Below, in pieces: positions 22,829 to 36,051 of a stretch of DNA of 64,000 nt. A program made the position numbers and the translations under genes. The stretch's first letter is position 1. Every line of letters begins with the position of its first letter. The notes beneath the pieces are model-generated. The model had not been told where the DNA came from. It did no database searches and saw only the letters and a list, made by a program, of their open reading frames with translations. The DNA is from Neoechinorhynchus agilis (Eukaryota > Acanthocephala). The stretch lies in the NCBI GenBank assembly GCA_051530055.1, contig CM121343.1, positions 7,006,001 to 7,070,000 on the forward strand, given 5' to 3'.

Positions 22829-25800
22829 CTAAAGATCTCCCTCCCCGTTTATAGTGCTCGACCGATAACCTATATTAGCCGTACTCGTATCGGCATTACT
22901 GTTGGGAACGTTCATATGGGGGGCGAGTGACGACGGCTGATTCAACGACGGCTGATTCAACGACGGTGTTGAATTTTGAGTCTCCGTTTCAGTTCTGTGT
23001 TCCATGTCGCCGGCCGTATTTGTTAGTCCAGGCGATGTCACGTGACTACCATCGTTTATCTCGTGAGATGGTTCGGAGTTCGTTTGTCCTGTGGAATCTC
23101 TGTCGATGGTTTCATCCATGGGAGGCGGGTGCCAATCATGGAGTCGACTAGCACGGTTTATCCTTCTTGGGTCCGCCCGCTTTCTCCTTCCACTCGGATC
23201 CCGCTGCGTAGTTGCTGTATTGATAATATTACTATTATTATTATTAATGGCCATGGTGGTGGTGGTATTCCGAGGCTCATTCGGTAACGATGAACAACAT
23301 GACTGTACACCAGTGTTCTGTTCGTCTTGGTTCAAAGGCGTCGTTATATTCAACCCATCCGCAACAACGTTAGCATTGCTGCTGCTATTCGTTGTGGCGT
23401 GGGTAGATATTGTAGTAGGAAACAAAGATGAATTGAGCGGAAAATTTGAGGTTCCATTGCTTCCACCGCTTCCACCCAACGAGGTTTGAAGCTTCGGAAG
23501 TAGTGACGATATATTGTCGCTCAAGAGGTCTTGGAGACAAGTGCTATTGAACGCCGCATATGAACTCGATCCGACTGCTGACGTAGAAGAGTCAATAGCG
23601 AAAGAGAGTGGTATGTTATTAATATTCGTGGCAGAAGATACCGCTGCTTGCGGGTTTGACGACGAAGATGGATTCCATATAGTAGCTCCAGGCAACTCCA
23701 AGCATCTTCTCTTGGGTTCCGGTTTTGCACTGCGAAGTACACTCTGCTGCATGGCTGTTGGCTGATTTCCTGATCTTTCTAGCTTACACTTCACCAAACG
23801 CTGAATATTTCCAGGAACGTTGAGCCAACTTTGCATTCGCTGGTAAGGCTCTCGTCCCTTCGCGCTCAATGACTTCCATGGTTTCGGTTTGGATAACAGC
23901 TCGCTCACTGTTCCCTGGGACAAGTTTAGGACTGTTTCGCCAAAAAGACGTTGCCCGATTTGATAACGAGCTAGAATCTCCTTCACCTTTCGACTAACAT
24001 CTTCGGTATCAATTTCAATGAGTGAATCTGTAGATATTGAAGCCACCATTTCACCACGTTGGTGGCAGTTATCGAATTGATCAGCAGAGGTTGCTCGAAC
24101 GGACGTATAATTAAGTGGTGATTTGCGCTTTGGCGGAATAGGGTCAATTATTTCACTTTTGACGGCGATGCTGTAACTTGAAGACCGACCATTCGGTGTA
24201 GTATTTGCCTGAGGGTTTCCTTGTCGGTTAAAGAGACGCTCATATGCCTCGGGATTATCGAGAAATGCTTTCATTCGAAGAAATGGTTCTCTACCTTTCT
24301 GGGTCAGTGCACTCCAGGGTTTCGGCCGGGCGAGCAAGTCACTCACACTTCCTTGGGATAGCCCAAGCACTACTTCGCCGAAGGCTCGTTGACTAATGCA
24401 ATGAGTGGAGAGATAATGTTTGACCCCTTTCACTAAGTTTTCAGTATCGATGTATTGAGACTGCAATGCAATATCATCCATTTTAATCATTGTTCGGCCA
24501 CTGGAATTATGCGGTTGTTGAAGAGCGTTATGGGTTCGACGTCCGCTAGTCATCGCACACTGCGACGACTGCGCTGGTGACGAATTCGATAATTGTGCCG
24601 CGTTATCGATCATACCGACGTTATTTGCCGCCATCGATGACGACGGGGCCGGCGGGTGATGACCTTGGGTTGACTGCTGCAGTTGACTTACATGGCTTAG
24701 AGCAGCAGTGATGAGTGCTTGATGATCTGAGTCCAGTTTGGACCTCGCAATCTGTCTCCCGGCGTCAACTAGGATCCTATCAATCCTTTGAATTGTTTCA
24801 GGACTTTCCAGTCTGTCATGCAATGATCTATACTTGGAAGTTCCATTAGCCTTATGATCGATTGCCTCCGAGAGGATTCCGTTTATTATAACACCAGGGG
24901 AAGTATCCGGAGCGAGTAAGGCATTGTTGGACCCACTTGCACTTTGAAGTGGGTTTGATGACGACGAGACCGTCCCTTGATCTAAAAGCATAGAGGGCAA
25001 TTGTATTTTTTTAAGTGAAAAAACGACAACAACAAATATGTGTACCTTTCCGTGGGCTAAAAGCTTTTAACTGAACTATGCCTCCAGGATAGTTTGCCCA
25101 ATTCCACATCTTCTTATAGCTCTCTCTACCTTTCTCTGTTAGCTTATTCCAAGGTTTAGGCTTGGAAAGAAGTTCACTAACTGTTCCCTGTGACAATCCG
25201 AGTACATGACGAGCAAATACACGTTGACCGATATTATTGGTGCTCAGCATTTCTCGGACGGAAGTGGCGATTTTTTGGGTATCATACTCCATATAGGCAG
25301 CATCGGGAACGTTTATTATAGCATGCGATTGCGTGTGTTGGCCGGATGTATTGGAGGGCATGACACCACCATTGACACCGGATCTCACAGTCAACGGATG
25401 TGGTGGATTGGATCTTGAGGAAGGAAAAAACTTGGGATCGGAGATCCTTCTCGATGCAGGTTGATAGCTTGTCGATTGAAGATGCTGTTGCTTGTAACCG
25501 GCTTCTGGAGAGAAGCTTGAGGTGAGTAAATACTGTATGGACTGATCGGTTCTTAAATCAGAGTGAGATTTCTTCGTGGAATCTAGATCAAGAGAATAGT
25601 CAGCGTTCAACATCCGTTGAGTCAACGATTGTCCGCTTATAAATTGAGACGTTTGTTGTGAGTACCAGGCTGAAGATGAAGAGTTAGCGCTATGTTGGCG
25701 ATCGTTTATTATGGTAGTTGAAGGAGGAGGCCCACCGCCAGAGGAGATATTGTTGGTTGGAGAGAGTAAGGCGACGGATGATGGAGGTGGTGGTGGCGGT

Positions 25801-27002
25801 GGTGGCGGTGGTAACAACGATGACTGGATTCGCCGATGACATGAATGACAGCATGATTCACTTCCAGTGAAAGCAAAGCGCCTCTTTGTGTATTGGATCA
25901 ATCTGCATCTCTTCGTTTCTAGCATACGCGACAATCGTTTGTACCTTCTGCGTCTAATTCTCGCAAGTCCAGAATAGTCGTTAAAACTGGAGTCGACAGG
26001 TCGCCTTGTGCATAGATTCATCGGATATCTTCTTTTCTTTTTAATCAAGCAATGACTGGCGCTCTCGCTGGAGCCCATAAATTCCAAGCATCCATTAATT
26101 TTATCCCGATGATCAGTCAAGCACCGGTTGATAGTTTTTAAGCATTGTTTTCTCTGTTCTATATCTGATCGTTTGAAGTCTATAAGTCTGTTTCTTATAA
26201 AGCTCCTTGTGATTGCCATACTTTTCAACATCCGGTAGATTTCAACGGTCCTGCGATCTATTGAGAATTAATATGACATAATATTTACATTGAAATGAAA
26301 CTTTCTATACCTTTTCGTGCAAGAGGGCATCTATTGTTCATCATTTGGTAGATGCTCTTTTGATCCGAATCGTTAACCTTGAAGAGCAAACGAGTGTTAC
26401 AATATGATTTGGTATGATGATGATTGTTTTGAATGAAGCGTCAAAGGCGTAAGCTCAAAAATAACAAAATACCTGATCGATTATGATGGGCGGCGACGGA
26501 TCATTCAAGCCGCCGATACAATTATTAGGTGAAAAGGAGGAATTGGTAGTTGTGGAGGAGGAGGTCACTGGGTTGATGATGCAAACGGTGGAGGGCCGTG
26601 GCACAGCGGTAATTGTGCCATCCATTGCTGTTGTTATGGCCGCAGATTTCATGGTAACCAGTCCATCGCGTTGTTGTCCATGGGAATTGGAAGGGGGCAT
26701 TATCTGTGATGAGCTCTAAACATTTTTATTTGTAAACTAAAAACGAAGGACATCTCAAGACTTACATTCACAGTATTCACAGTAGTTGCAGAGTCCATGG
26801 AATGCATATATAGCCAGCAGTTGCTACTTGGAGCAATTTCTGGAAACTGGTGGCGCGGCGGTGGTTCAAGGTGGATTTTGGGTGGTAAGGCTGAAATGGG
26901 ATGGCGTTTCAGAATCAGTGAGTTAAGTTGGGGTTGTGTATTGATAGTTGTTAAGGTATAAGACGTTAACGTGAGAGTGTTGGTAAGAGAAATTTGAGTC
27001 AT
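22829..27002 (-). CDS. CUX1: CUX-type transcription factor with three CUT domains and no visible homeodomain
   Basis: Five exons, 27002-26766, 26715-26473, 26377-26311, 26257-25046 and 24981-22829, all junctions in phase, give about 1303 residues. Three CUT domains are clear: about 506-585 (EYDTQKIATSVREML), 764-843 (IDTENLVKGVKHYL) and 909-984 (IDTEDVSRKVKEIL). Each has the LSQG(S/T)VS(D/E)LL(A/S)(R/K)PKPW core. CUT domains bind DNA, and CUX/SATB proteins normally add a homeodomain after the last one. Here about 320 low-complexity residues (Asn, Ser, Thr) follow with only short basic patches and no WF.N..R helix. The N-terminal half has a poly-Pro run and no CASP-like coiled coil. The small exon 26377-26311 encodes KSIYQMMNNRCPLARK. 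The stop at 22829 ends the open frame. The start Met at 27002 is the first in frame after triplet-rich upstream DNA. Confidence 0.85.
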
Positions 27003-28570
27003 TATTTTTCATCGTAGATATGGGATGGAGAAGACATATACACATTCACTTGGAGTGTTGTAGATGGTGAGTGTATTTTGAAGAAAAAAGCGAACTAGGC
27101 TTATTGCTAAGTGGACTAAAATTCGACAAAACAAAATGATGTCAAGAGTTGGACGTGTTTGGTCTTTTTTTCTCGCTCGCTCTCTAATGAGTGTGTAAAG
27201 TTGTGAAGGGATGTCTTCAGCCCATAAGTCGTTATGAGGATTCGATCAAAAGAAGTTATATCACCACGACCATACACATCTACTAAAAGAGTGCATACGC
27301 TGCTGTTCGCTCGCTTCCCGAACACTGGTGCCACCACCACCACCGCCACCGCCACCACCACCACCGCCACCGCCACCACCACCACCGCCGCCGCCGTATT
27401 TGTTAATAGTGGGCTGCTGCTGTTGCTGCTGCTAGTTTTGGTGGTGGTGGCAGCGATCGCACCTTACTAGGTTGCCAAAGAAGAGCTTTTGTAGATGTCC
27501 GAATAGGCGTTTATTAGGATAAAACGGTCTTTTTCTCCAATCGGACGAGTATGGAGGTTGCGCGGTACAATCGCCGTGTCCTTGATAGGACGGATCGGCG
27601 CATAGACGGACACCACCTCTAATAGCGGCGAGCACGGTCGTTATTCACCGTGAAGAGTCCATGATGGAGCAAATATATGGGAGCCATTCGGCATCAAGAA
27701 AGGAAAAAAGGTCCCTAATATGTGTCTTTAAGCGTTAGGAATAAAGGCAAAAGTCGATGTCTATGAGTGATTGCCGCCGCCGCCACCACCACCGCCACCG
27801 CCACCACCACCACTATGATTCAGAGCGCTCATGATTCGATTCACTAGTGTCGCCGTAGAGACGCGGCGACGTTATCGACAAGATCGTCGACGCTGGGGAA
27901 AAGACAACTCGTAGACATTCGATACCTGAGTATTAGATGCATTGCGTGCTCTTATTCTCGGTTTGGCTCGATCGATCGGTCTCACGAGCAGGCACAATTG
28001 AATTCCTACTCCACGGCTATGGGACCGACGGCTTAAAAACGCGGTCTCTCGTCCATTTTTTGGTGTCTCTTGGGTATAAGTTAGGGAGCGAGCAAGAGGA
28101 CAAAATTGATAGGCCGTAGACAAAGTCATCGAAAAAAAGCCATAAAGGGAGGAGGATACGGCATTTACTATCATGCATGTGCGGCATCCTCTCCCCTCCC
28201 CCCCCGGAGAGAAGTAGAGTGGTGCCTTGTGTGCGGCGGTGTGGGAAACGGCACAACTTGTTAGAATATTGATTTTGTGAGTACGAACGAAAAGCGGCAA
28301 AGACGCGCACCTACAGCGATCAAATCGATCAATGTGTCTTCTATGATGCAATCGCAGTCGAAAACGTGGAGGGATGGGGGCATTGAAGGAGCAGCAACTC
28401 GATTGAGATTGCGAAAGAGAGCAGCTGTAACAAAGTGGCAGCATGCGTGTCAGTTGCTTCGCTCCGCAATGGTGGTGGTGGTGGCGGTGGTGGTGGTGGT
28501 GGTGGTGGTGGTGGCGGTTAGGATACCACCACCTCCCCCCCCCTCCATTGGTTGGGACGAGGCTTAGTGA
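27003..28570. promoter_or_regulatory. Upstream region of the CUX-type gene with (CCACCG)n and (GGTGGT)n tracts
   Basis: GC-richer than its surroundings. It carries interrupted trinucleotide tracts at about 27329-27396, 27775-27815 and 28469-28518, plus C runs near 28198 and 28540. Open frames through it are low-complexity and were not called. By position it should include the promoter and 5' UTR of the minus-strand CUX gene; no specific factor site is claimed. Confidence 0.4.
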
Positions 28571-30859
28571 CTACCATCATCACCAGTCGTGTAATTTCAA
28601 AAGCAATGGTGTGCAAATGTATTGATTTTGAGATTACGTTTGTAGTTTCCTGGGGTTGATTATTAGACATCGCTACGCAGAAGAGACAGAAAACGATACG
28701 GAGCGAAGCTATATAGAACGATTGCGGGGAAAGGAAACTGTGCGGGGGCTGAATGAGTGTCAATCGATACACAAGACGCATTCGTCTAGGGTTGGCTGAT
28801 TCGCATAATCGATCATTTCTCAGTCCGGATATACGAACGACAAATGCTCTCGTCTTCGCACTCATCAAATGTCAAATGCATTCAAACATCTCAATCATAT
28901 CAGTCAAAACTATGATGCTCCGTGTTCTCGTTTTAAAGATCCACTAAAAATATCGATTTAACAGAAAAAACTACAGAGATGCTGAGAGTCTCCTGATAAA
29001 ACATATTCCTTTTATTATACTAAGAAATGTAAAATTAGTATTAAATTTTTAACCCAATATTCATCATCAATGTTACTTTTCCTTGAAAAATAATCATTTT
29101 GCTGATGGCAGTCTTCTTAGCTTTGATCTTTCGAACATAGATAATGAATATATGGCTTTTTTCTGGTAGTCTAATCAATAGCTCCTTTGCTTTTTAAAAC
29201 GATCTGATTGAGTATAAAGAAAAACTCACTTTCCCGTTATTTTAATGGACGTAAAAGTATAAAACAGGAGGATAAAAATTAGAAAATTTTGAAAGTGTCA
29301 CCTTTATGTGAGATAAAACCCATTAAAATACGTATAAAAATTTGAGAGAATATTGTTACGCGCATGGTACGACTAAGAGCCGGGAAACTATTAGATGGCA
29401 AAAGTGGCACATTGAGCTATTTATAATTTTGAACAGTGTCGATGTTAGTTGGCCAATGAAATTAAACAAACATTCGACAACATTGAAGATGGAATTTTGT
29501 GGCTTCCGAATATACACGGATAAGAGAAAGGAATCACACGCAAATGAAATTGTAACTAATCGTTTTAACATTTGTTTGCAAATTATATTCAGTGAATAAC
29601 TTGAACAAAATAAAAAAATTGAAACAATCTCGCTACATTAATTGTTTAATAAACTCCATATAAGTAAGCAATTACGAATCGATCTAACAGAGGAAACGCT
29701 TAGTACAATCGAGTACAAAAGGACACAGACGAGACAGACCTGCCAGATTGAGGAGGAACTACAGTGTAACAACGTGAAGTTCGCCGTTGTTCCATTCGGA
29801 AATTGGAACTTTATTTCATATGATGAAAAATGTAGATTTTGAATAAATGGCGAAATCACAAATCGATCAATATTACGATTGCAAACTCAAATTTACACCA
29901 CTGTCACATTAAATGCACAATGTTTACGAAGCTGATTGAAAACTGAAGATGTTGATTATGAAAGGCATTTCTAGTCCAAAAAGTCTAAATTAGAGATTTT
30001 AAATTAGATAAGGTTACGATAGGCCATTTCGTTTCTAAAATCAATGCGATTTACCTTATCGGATCAGTAGCGAAAAAGTCTTTTCGCTCAATAGTGAAAT
30101 TGTGCAGATTTGTCCGAAGAGTGTGAGAAGAGGGAAGCAACTAGTTGTCACCGTTAATTTAACCTATGACTTTTATAGGCTTCTTCGCTTAAAGTTGCTC
30201 TTTAATCAGAGGTTTTAATATCACGTTCGAGCTGCAAGATCCCAGTAAAGATTAGAAGAGTACGTGCCGTAAGGGAGTAGGAATAAGAAGTGTGCATTCA
30301 CAGAAAGTTAAAACCCAAGTTGAGCAATTGCGCGAGCTGCTTCAAACCCATGTGCATTTGGGAGTGACTCATCGCCTACTAAGGAGAATCGAACTTTATA
30401 CACACAAAAAAGAGCTGTTTGATGACTCAAAATGGGAAGTAGGAATGGAGTAAAAGAACTTAGATCCGACCACCATTCACCCCCCAGAATAAAACCTCCT
30501 ACAGATTCCTGCATATTGGATCTATAAAGTACGCCAAGAAGACTGCTTCATCAGGCGATCGCGATGCCAATGTGCGGTGTTTATGATGCAACAGTCTTTG
30601 ATATAATTAATCAGGCGATCGAATTGCTATCAAAATGTATGTGTACACACACATACTTCTCTAATACTCGATGATAGAGAATATTGTATCTAGACATATC
30701 AGTCCTCCTATGCTGCTGCCTCCTCCTCCGTACACATCTGCAACCGGATGCGTCATATAAGGCTTCCTGTAAGATTTTCCTTTGTTCCACCTTATACAAG
30801 AGAACCTAATCGAAAAGTCCCACATCGAACTCTCTGGTCCCTTACCCGTCCCCGAAGAA
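28571..30859. other. Gene-poor spacer; weak open frames only
   Basis: About 2.3 kb of AT-rich DNA without a recognised gene. The most protein-like stretches are 29342-29599 and 29642-29842 on the plus strand (the latter ends CNNVKFAVVPFGNWNFISYD) and 30308-30514 on the minus strand. None matches a family I know, and none has clear splice partners. Confidence 0.4.
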
Positions 30860-33525
30860 CCATCTTCGGTACGTTAAACAGTCTCAAATCTTAGAAATAC
30901 CTTTAAAGTTTCCCGAAATCTCATAGTGATCGCGCAAAAACCCACGATTTATATTCCTACTTTTAAGTCCCACATCAGTCTCTGGTCCCCGAAGAACGAT
31001 CTTCTGTACGTTAAACAGTCTCCAATCTTAGAAATATCTTTAGTTTCAGGAAATAATCTCATATTGATCGCGCAAAAAAACCCACGATTTATAATCCTAC
31101 TTTAATCCACATCAGTCTCTGGTCCCCGAAGAACATCTTCGTACGTTAAACAGTCTCAAATCTTAGAAATACTTTAGTTTCCGAAAAATCTCATATGATC
31201 GCGCAAAAAAACCCACGATTTATAATCCTACTTTAATCCACATCAGTCTCTGGTCCCACCCGCCCCAAAGAACGACCTTCTGTACGTTAAACAGCCTCAA
31301 ATCTTAGAAATACTTTAAAGTTCGGAAAAATCTCATATGATCGCCAAAAACCCACGATTTATATCCTACTTTTAAGTCCCACATCAAAGTCTCTGGTCCC
31401 CGAAGAACCATCTTCGGTACGTTAAATTGCCTCCCATCTTAGAAATACCTTTAAAGTTTCCGGAAATAATCTCATAGTGATCGCGCAAAAAAACCCACGA
31501 TTTATAATCCTATCTTTCAATGCCACATCAAAGTCTCTGGTCCCCGAAGAACGATCTTCTGTACGTTAAACAGTCTCCAATCTTAGAAATATCTTTAGTT
31601 TCAGGAAATAATCTCATAGTGATCGCGCAAAAAAACCCACGATTTATAATCCTACTTTTAAGTCCCACATCAGTCTCTGGTCCCCGAAGAACGATCTTCT
31701 GTACGTTAAACAGTCTCAAATCTTAGAAATATCTTTAGTTTCCGGAAATAATCTCATAGTGATCGCGCAAAAAAACCCACCATTTATAATCCTAGCTTTC
31801 AATGCCACATCAAAGTCTCTGGTCCCTTACCCGTCCCCAAAGAACGACCTTCTGTACGTTAAACAGCCTCAAATCTTAGAAATATCTTTAAAGTATACGG
31901 AAATAATATCATATTGATCGCAAAAAAACCCACGATTTATAATCCTACTTTTAAATGCCACATCAAAGTCTCTGGTCCCCGAAGAACATCTTCTGTACGT
32001 TAAAAGTCTCAAATCTTAGAAATATCTTTAGTTTCAGGAAATAATCTCATATTGATCGCGCAAAAAAACCCACGATTTATAATCCTACTTTTAAGTCCCA
32101 CATCAAAGTCTCTGGTCCCTTACCCATAACCCAACAACGATCTTCTGTACGTTTAATTGCCTCAAATTTTAGAAATCTACTTTCTTTAAAGCATCCGGAA
32201 ATAATCTCATATTGATCGCGCAAAAAAACCCACGATTTATAATCCTATCTTTCAATGCCACATCAAAGTCTCTGGTCCCCAAAGAACGACCTTCTGTACG
32301 TTAAACAGCCTCAAATCTTAGAAATATCTTTAGTTTCCGGAAATAATCTCATATTGATCGCGCAAAAAAACCCACGATTTATAATCCTATCTTTCAATGC
32401 CACATCAAAGTCTCTCGTCCCCGAAGAACCATCTTCTGTACGTTAAAGCCTCCCATCTTAGAAATACCTTTAGTTTCCGGAAATCTCATAGTGATCGCGC
32501 AAAAAAACCCACGATTTATAATCCTACAACCACACAGTCTCTGGTCCCCGAAGAACGACCTTCTGTACGTTAAACAGTCTCAAATCTTAGAAATATCTTT
32601 AGTTTCCGGAAATAATCTCATAGTGATCCGCAAAAAACCCACGATTTATAATCCTACTTTTAAATGCCACATCAAAGTCTCTGGTCCCCGAAGAACGATC
32701 TTCTGTACGTTAAACAGTCTCAAATCTTAGAAATATCTTTAGTTTCAGGAAATAATCTCATATTGATCGCGCAAAAAAACCCACGATTTATAATCCTACT
32801 TTTAAGTCCCACATCAAAGTCTCTGGTCCCTTACCCATAACCCAACAACGATCTTCTGTACGTTAAATTGCCTCAAATCTTAGAAATACTCTTTAAAGTA
32901 TCCGGAAATAATCTCATATTGATCGCGCAAAAAAACCCACGATTTATAATCCTATCTTTCAATGCCACATCAAAGTCTCTGGTCCCTTACCCGTCCCCAA
33001 AGAACGACCTTCTGTACGTTAAACAGCCTCAAATCTTAGAAATATCTTTAGTTTCCGGAAATAATCTCATATTGATCGCGCAAAAAAACCCACGATTTAT
33101 AATCCTATCTTTCAATGCCACATCAAAGTCTCTGGTCCCCGAAGAACGACCTTCTGTACGTTAAACAGTCTCAAATCTTAGAAATATCTTTAGTTTCCGG
33201 AAATAATCTCATAGTGATCCCGCAAAAAACCCACGATTTATAATCCTACTTTTAAATGCCACATCAAAGTCTGGTCCCCGAAGAACGATCTTCTATACGT
33301 TAAATAGTCTCAAATCTTAGAAATATATTTTCTTTAAAGTTTCCAAGAATAATCTCATATTGATCGCTAAAAAACCCACTATTTAAAATCCTACTTTTAA
33401 ATGCCACATCAAAGTCTGTGGTCCCGTTACCCGTCGCCGAAGAACGATCTTCTGTATGTTAAACAGTCTCAAATCTTAGAAATCTACTTTCTTTAAAGTA
33501 TGAGAAAATAATTTCATATTGATCG
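30860..33525. repeat. Satellite A, variable period about 125-153 bp, about 18 copies
   Basis: Units contain CTTCTGTACGTTAAACAG, AATCTTAGAAATA, TCATATTGATCGCGCAAAA, CCCACGATTTATAATCC and CTCTGGTCCCCGAAGAAC in order. GTACGTTAAA recurs at 30871, 31018, 31143, 31284, 31419, 31563, 31703 and 31856, so spacing varies from 125 to 153 bp because of many small deletions and an optional TTACCCGTCCCC insert. It is much more degenerate than its neighbours, implying an older array. Confidence 0.9.
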
Positions 33526-35503
33526 CAAAGTCCCTCCCGTAGCGGTCGCCGATGAACACGTTTCTGTACGTAAAATATTCTCGGATCCGGGCATTCTATT
33601 TTTTTGAAAAGTATCCGTAAATAGTCTCGGTCTCAAATCGAGGATATAAAAATTGTTTGATTATAAATCCTACCTTTAAAAAGTCCCTCCCGTAGCGGTC
33701 GCCGATGAACACGTTTCTGTACGTAAAATATTCTCGGATCCGGGCATTCAATTTTTTTTGAAAAGTATCCGTAAATAGTCTCGGTCTCAAATCGAGGATA
33801 TAAAAATTGTTTGATTATAAATCCTACCTTTAAAAAGTCCCTCCCGTAGCGGTCGCCGATGAACACGTTTCTGTACGTAAAATATTCTCGGATCCGGGCA
33901 TTCTATTTTTTTGAAAAGTATCCGTAAATAGTCTCGGTCTCAAATTGAGGATATAAAAATTGTTTGATTATAAATCCTACCTTTAAAAAGTCCCTCCCGT
34001 AGCGGTCGCCGATGAACACGTTTCTGTACGTAAAATATTCTCGGATCCGGGCATTCAATTTTTTTTGAAAAGTATCCGTAAATAGTCTCGGTCTCAAATC
34101 GAGGATATAAAAATTGTTTGATTATAAATCCTACCTTTAAGAAGTCCCTCGGGTACCGGTCGCCGATGAACACGTTTCTGTACGTAAAATATTCTCGGAT
34201 CCGGGCATTCAATTTTTTTTGAAAAGTATCCGTAAATAGTCTCGGTCTCAAATCGAGGATATAAAAATTGTTTGATTATAAATCCTACCTTTAAAAGTCC
34301 CTCGGGTACCGGTCGCCGATGAACACGTTTCTGTACGTAAAATATTCTCGGATCCGGGCATTCAATTTTTTTTGAAAAGTATCCGTAAATAGTCTCGGTC
34401 TCAAATTGAGGATATAAAATTTGTTTGATTATAAATCCTACCTTTAAGAAGTCCCTCCCGTAGCGGTCGCCGATGAACACGTTTCTGTACGTAAAATATT
34501 CTCGGATCCGGGCATTCTATTTTTTTTGAAAAGTATCCGTAAATAGTCTCGGTCTCAAATCGAGGATATAAAAATTGTTTGATTATAAATCCTACCTTTA
34601 AGAAGTCCCTCGGGTACCGGTCGCCGATGAACACATTTCTGTACGTAAAATATTCTCGGATCCGGGCATTCTATTTTTTTTGAAAAGTATCCGTAAATAG
34701 TCTCGGTCTCAAATTGAGGATATAAAATTTGTTTGATTATAAATCCTACCTTTAAGAAGTCCCTCCCGTACCGGTCGCCGATGAACACGTTTCTGTACGT
34801 AAAATATTCTCGGATCCGGGCATTCAATTTTTTTTGAAAAGTATCCGTAAATAGTCTCGGTCTCAAATCGAGGATATAAAAATTGTTTGATTATAAATCC
34901 TACCTTTAAGAAGTCCCTCCCGTAGCGGTCGCCGATGAACACGTTTCTGTACGTAAAATATTCTCGGATCCGGGCATTCTATTTTTTTTTGAAAAGTATC
35001 CGTAAATAGTCTCGGTCTCAAATTGAGGATATAAAATTTGTTTGATTATAAATCCTACCTTTAAGAAGTCCCTCGGGTACCGGTCGCCGATGAACACGTT
35101 TCTGTACGTAAAATATTCTCGGATCCGGGCATTCAATTTTTTTTGAAAAGTATCCGTAAATAGTCTCGGTCTCAAATCGAGGATATAAAAATTGTTTGAT
35201 TATAAATCCTACCTTTAAGAAGTCCCTCGGGTACCGGTCGCCGATGAACACATTTCTGTACGTAAAATATTCTCGGATCCGGGCATTCTATTTTTTTTTG
35301 AAAAGTATCCGTAAATAGTCTCGGTCTCAAATTGAGGATATAAAATTTGTTTGATTATAAATCCTACCTTTAAGAAGTCCCTCCCGTACCGGTCGCACGT
35401 AAAATATTCTCGGATCCGGGCATTCAATTTTTTTTGAAAAGTATCCGTAAATAGTCTCGGTCTCAAATTGAGGATATAAAAATTGTTTGATTGTAAATCG
35501 TAC
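33526..35503. repeat. Satellite B, 153-154 bp, about 13 copies, related to satellite A
   Basis: TCGGATCCGGGCATTC recurs at 33581, 33734, 33888, 34041, 34195, 34348, 34502, 34656, 34810, 34964, 35119, 35273 and 35410. Shared words with satellite A (TTTCTGTACGT-AAA, TTATAAATCCTACCTTTAA, AAGTCCC) and direct adjacency show common ancestry. Alternating variants (CCCGTAGCGG or GGGTACCGG; AAATCGAGG or AAATTGAGG) mark a dimeric higher-order unit in the right part. Minus-strand open frames of 60-128 codons here come only from the repeat. Confidence 0.93.
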
Positions 35504-36051
35504 CTGAGTGATCCGAGTGGTAGAAAATGAATTGTGTTTCAAAGTACAGGAGGAATATTCGAGGATAGCGATGAGGCAGCAGCAACAGTTACTGCTTTTG
35601 GGCAATGTAGGGGCATATACATAGGCTTTTTTGACATTCTCGCCGGTGACCTTACCACTAGTGCGCAAACATACAATATATTTAGGTCCCATTATTCATC
35701 AGAACAGCGGCAGATGTGTTCGCAACGCTGCTCCCTATGCTCATGCGTACTCTACTCCCTTTCATATCGTCCTCTTCATTAAGGTACCTGCTCACTACGG
35801 TCAATTCTTCTTTAAAGACTACTGTCGACTGTGACAGTCTTGGTGCATGAATGAGAGCATAGGAACGAAAACTAAAATCAAGCAGTCTTTTGAGCCATTT
35901 ATTTGCTATTCGCTTTAGACGATATTGGTTCTGATCAACAATTGAACCTTAATGCGTAACCTCCTATTCACGATATGGAAGGTTGTTTTATTCAAAAAAG
36001 AAAAATAATGTGCTTAGTTTTTGATTCTTGTTCTTTGATATATATGGAAAA

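Noticed and set aside
22927-23765. Plus-strand open frames opposite the last CUX exon
   Set aside because: Shadows of the low-complexity Asn/Ser/Thr region on the other strand.
22303-23800. Homeodomain C-terminal to the third CUT domain
   Set aside because: The basic patch RRKRADPRRINRASR was considered as a remnant of helix 3, but lacks the WF.N core and helices 1-2.
27116-28625. Open frames through (CCACCG)n and (GGTGGT)n tracts
   Set aside because: Composition is dictated by the triplet repeats; they are more likely the 5' region of the CUX-type gene.
33596-35692. Long minus-strand open frames (up to 128 codons) in satellite B
   Set aside because: They follow the 154-bp period exactly and reuse one another's residues; they are by-products of the repeat.
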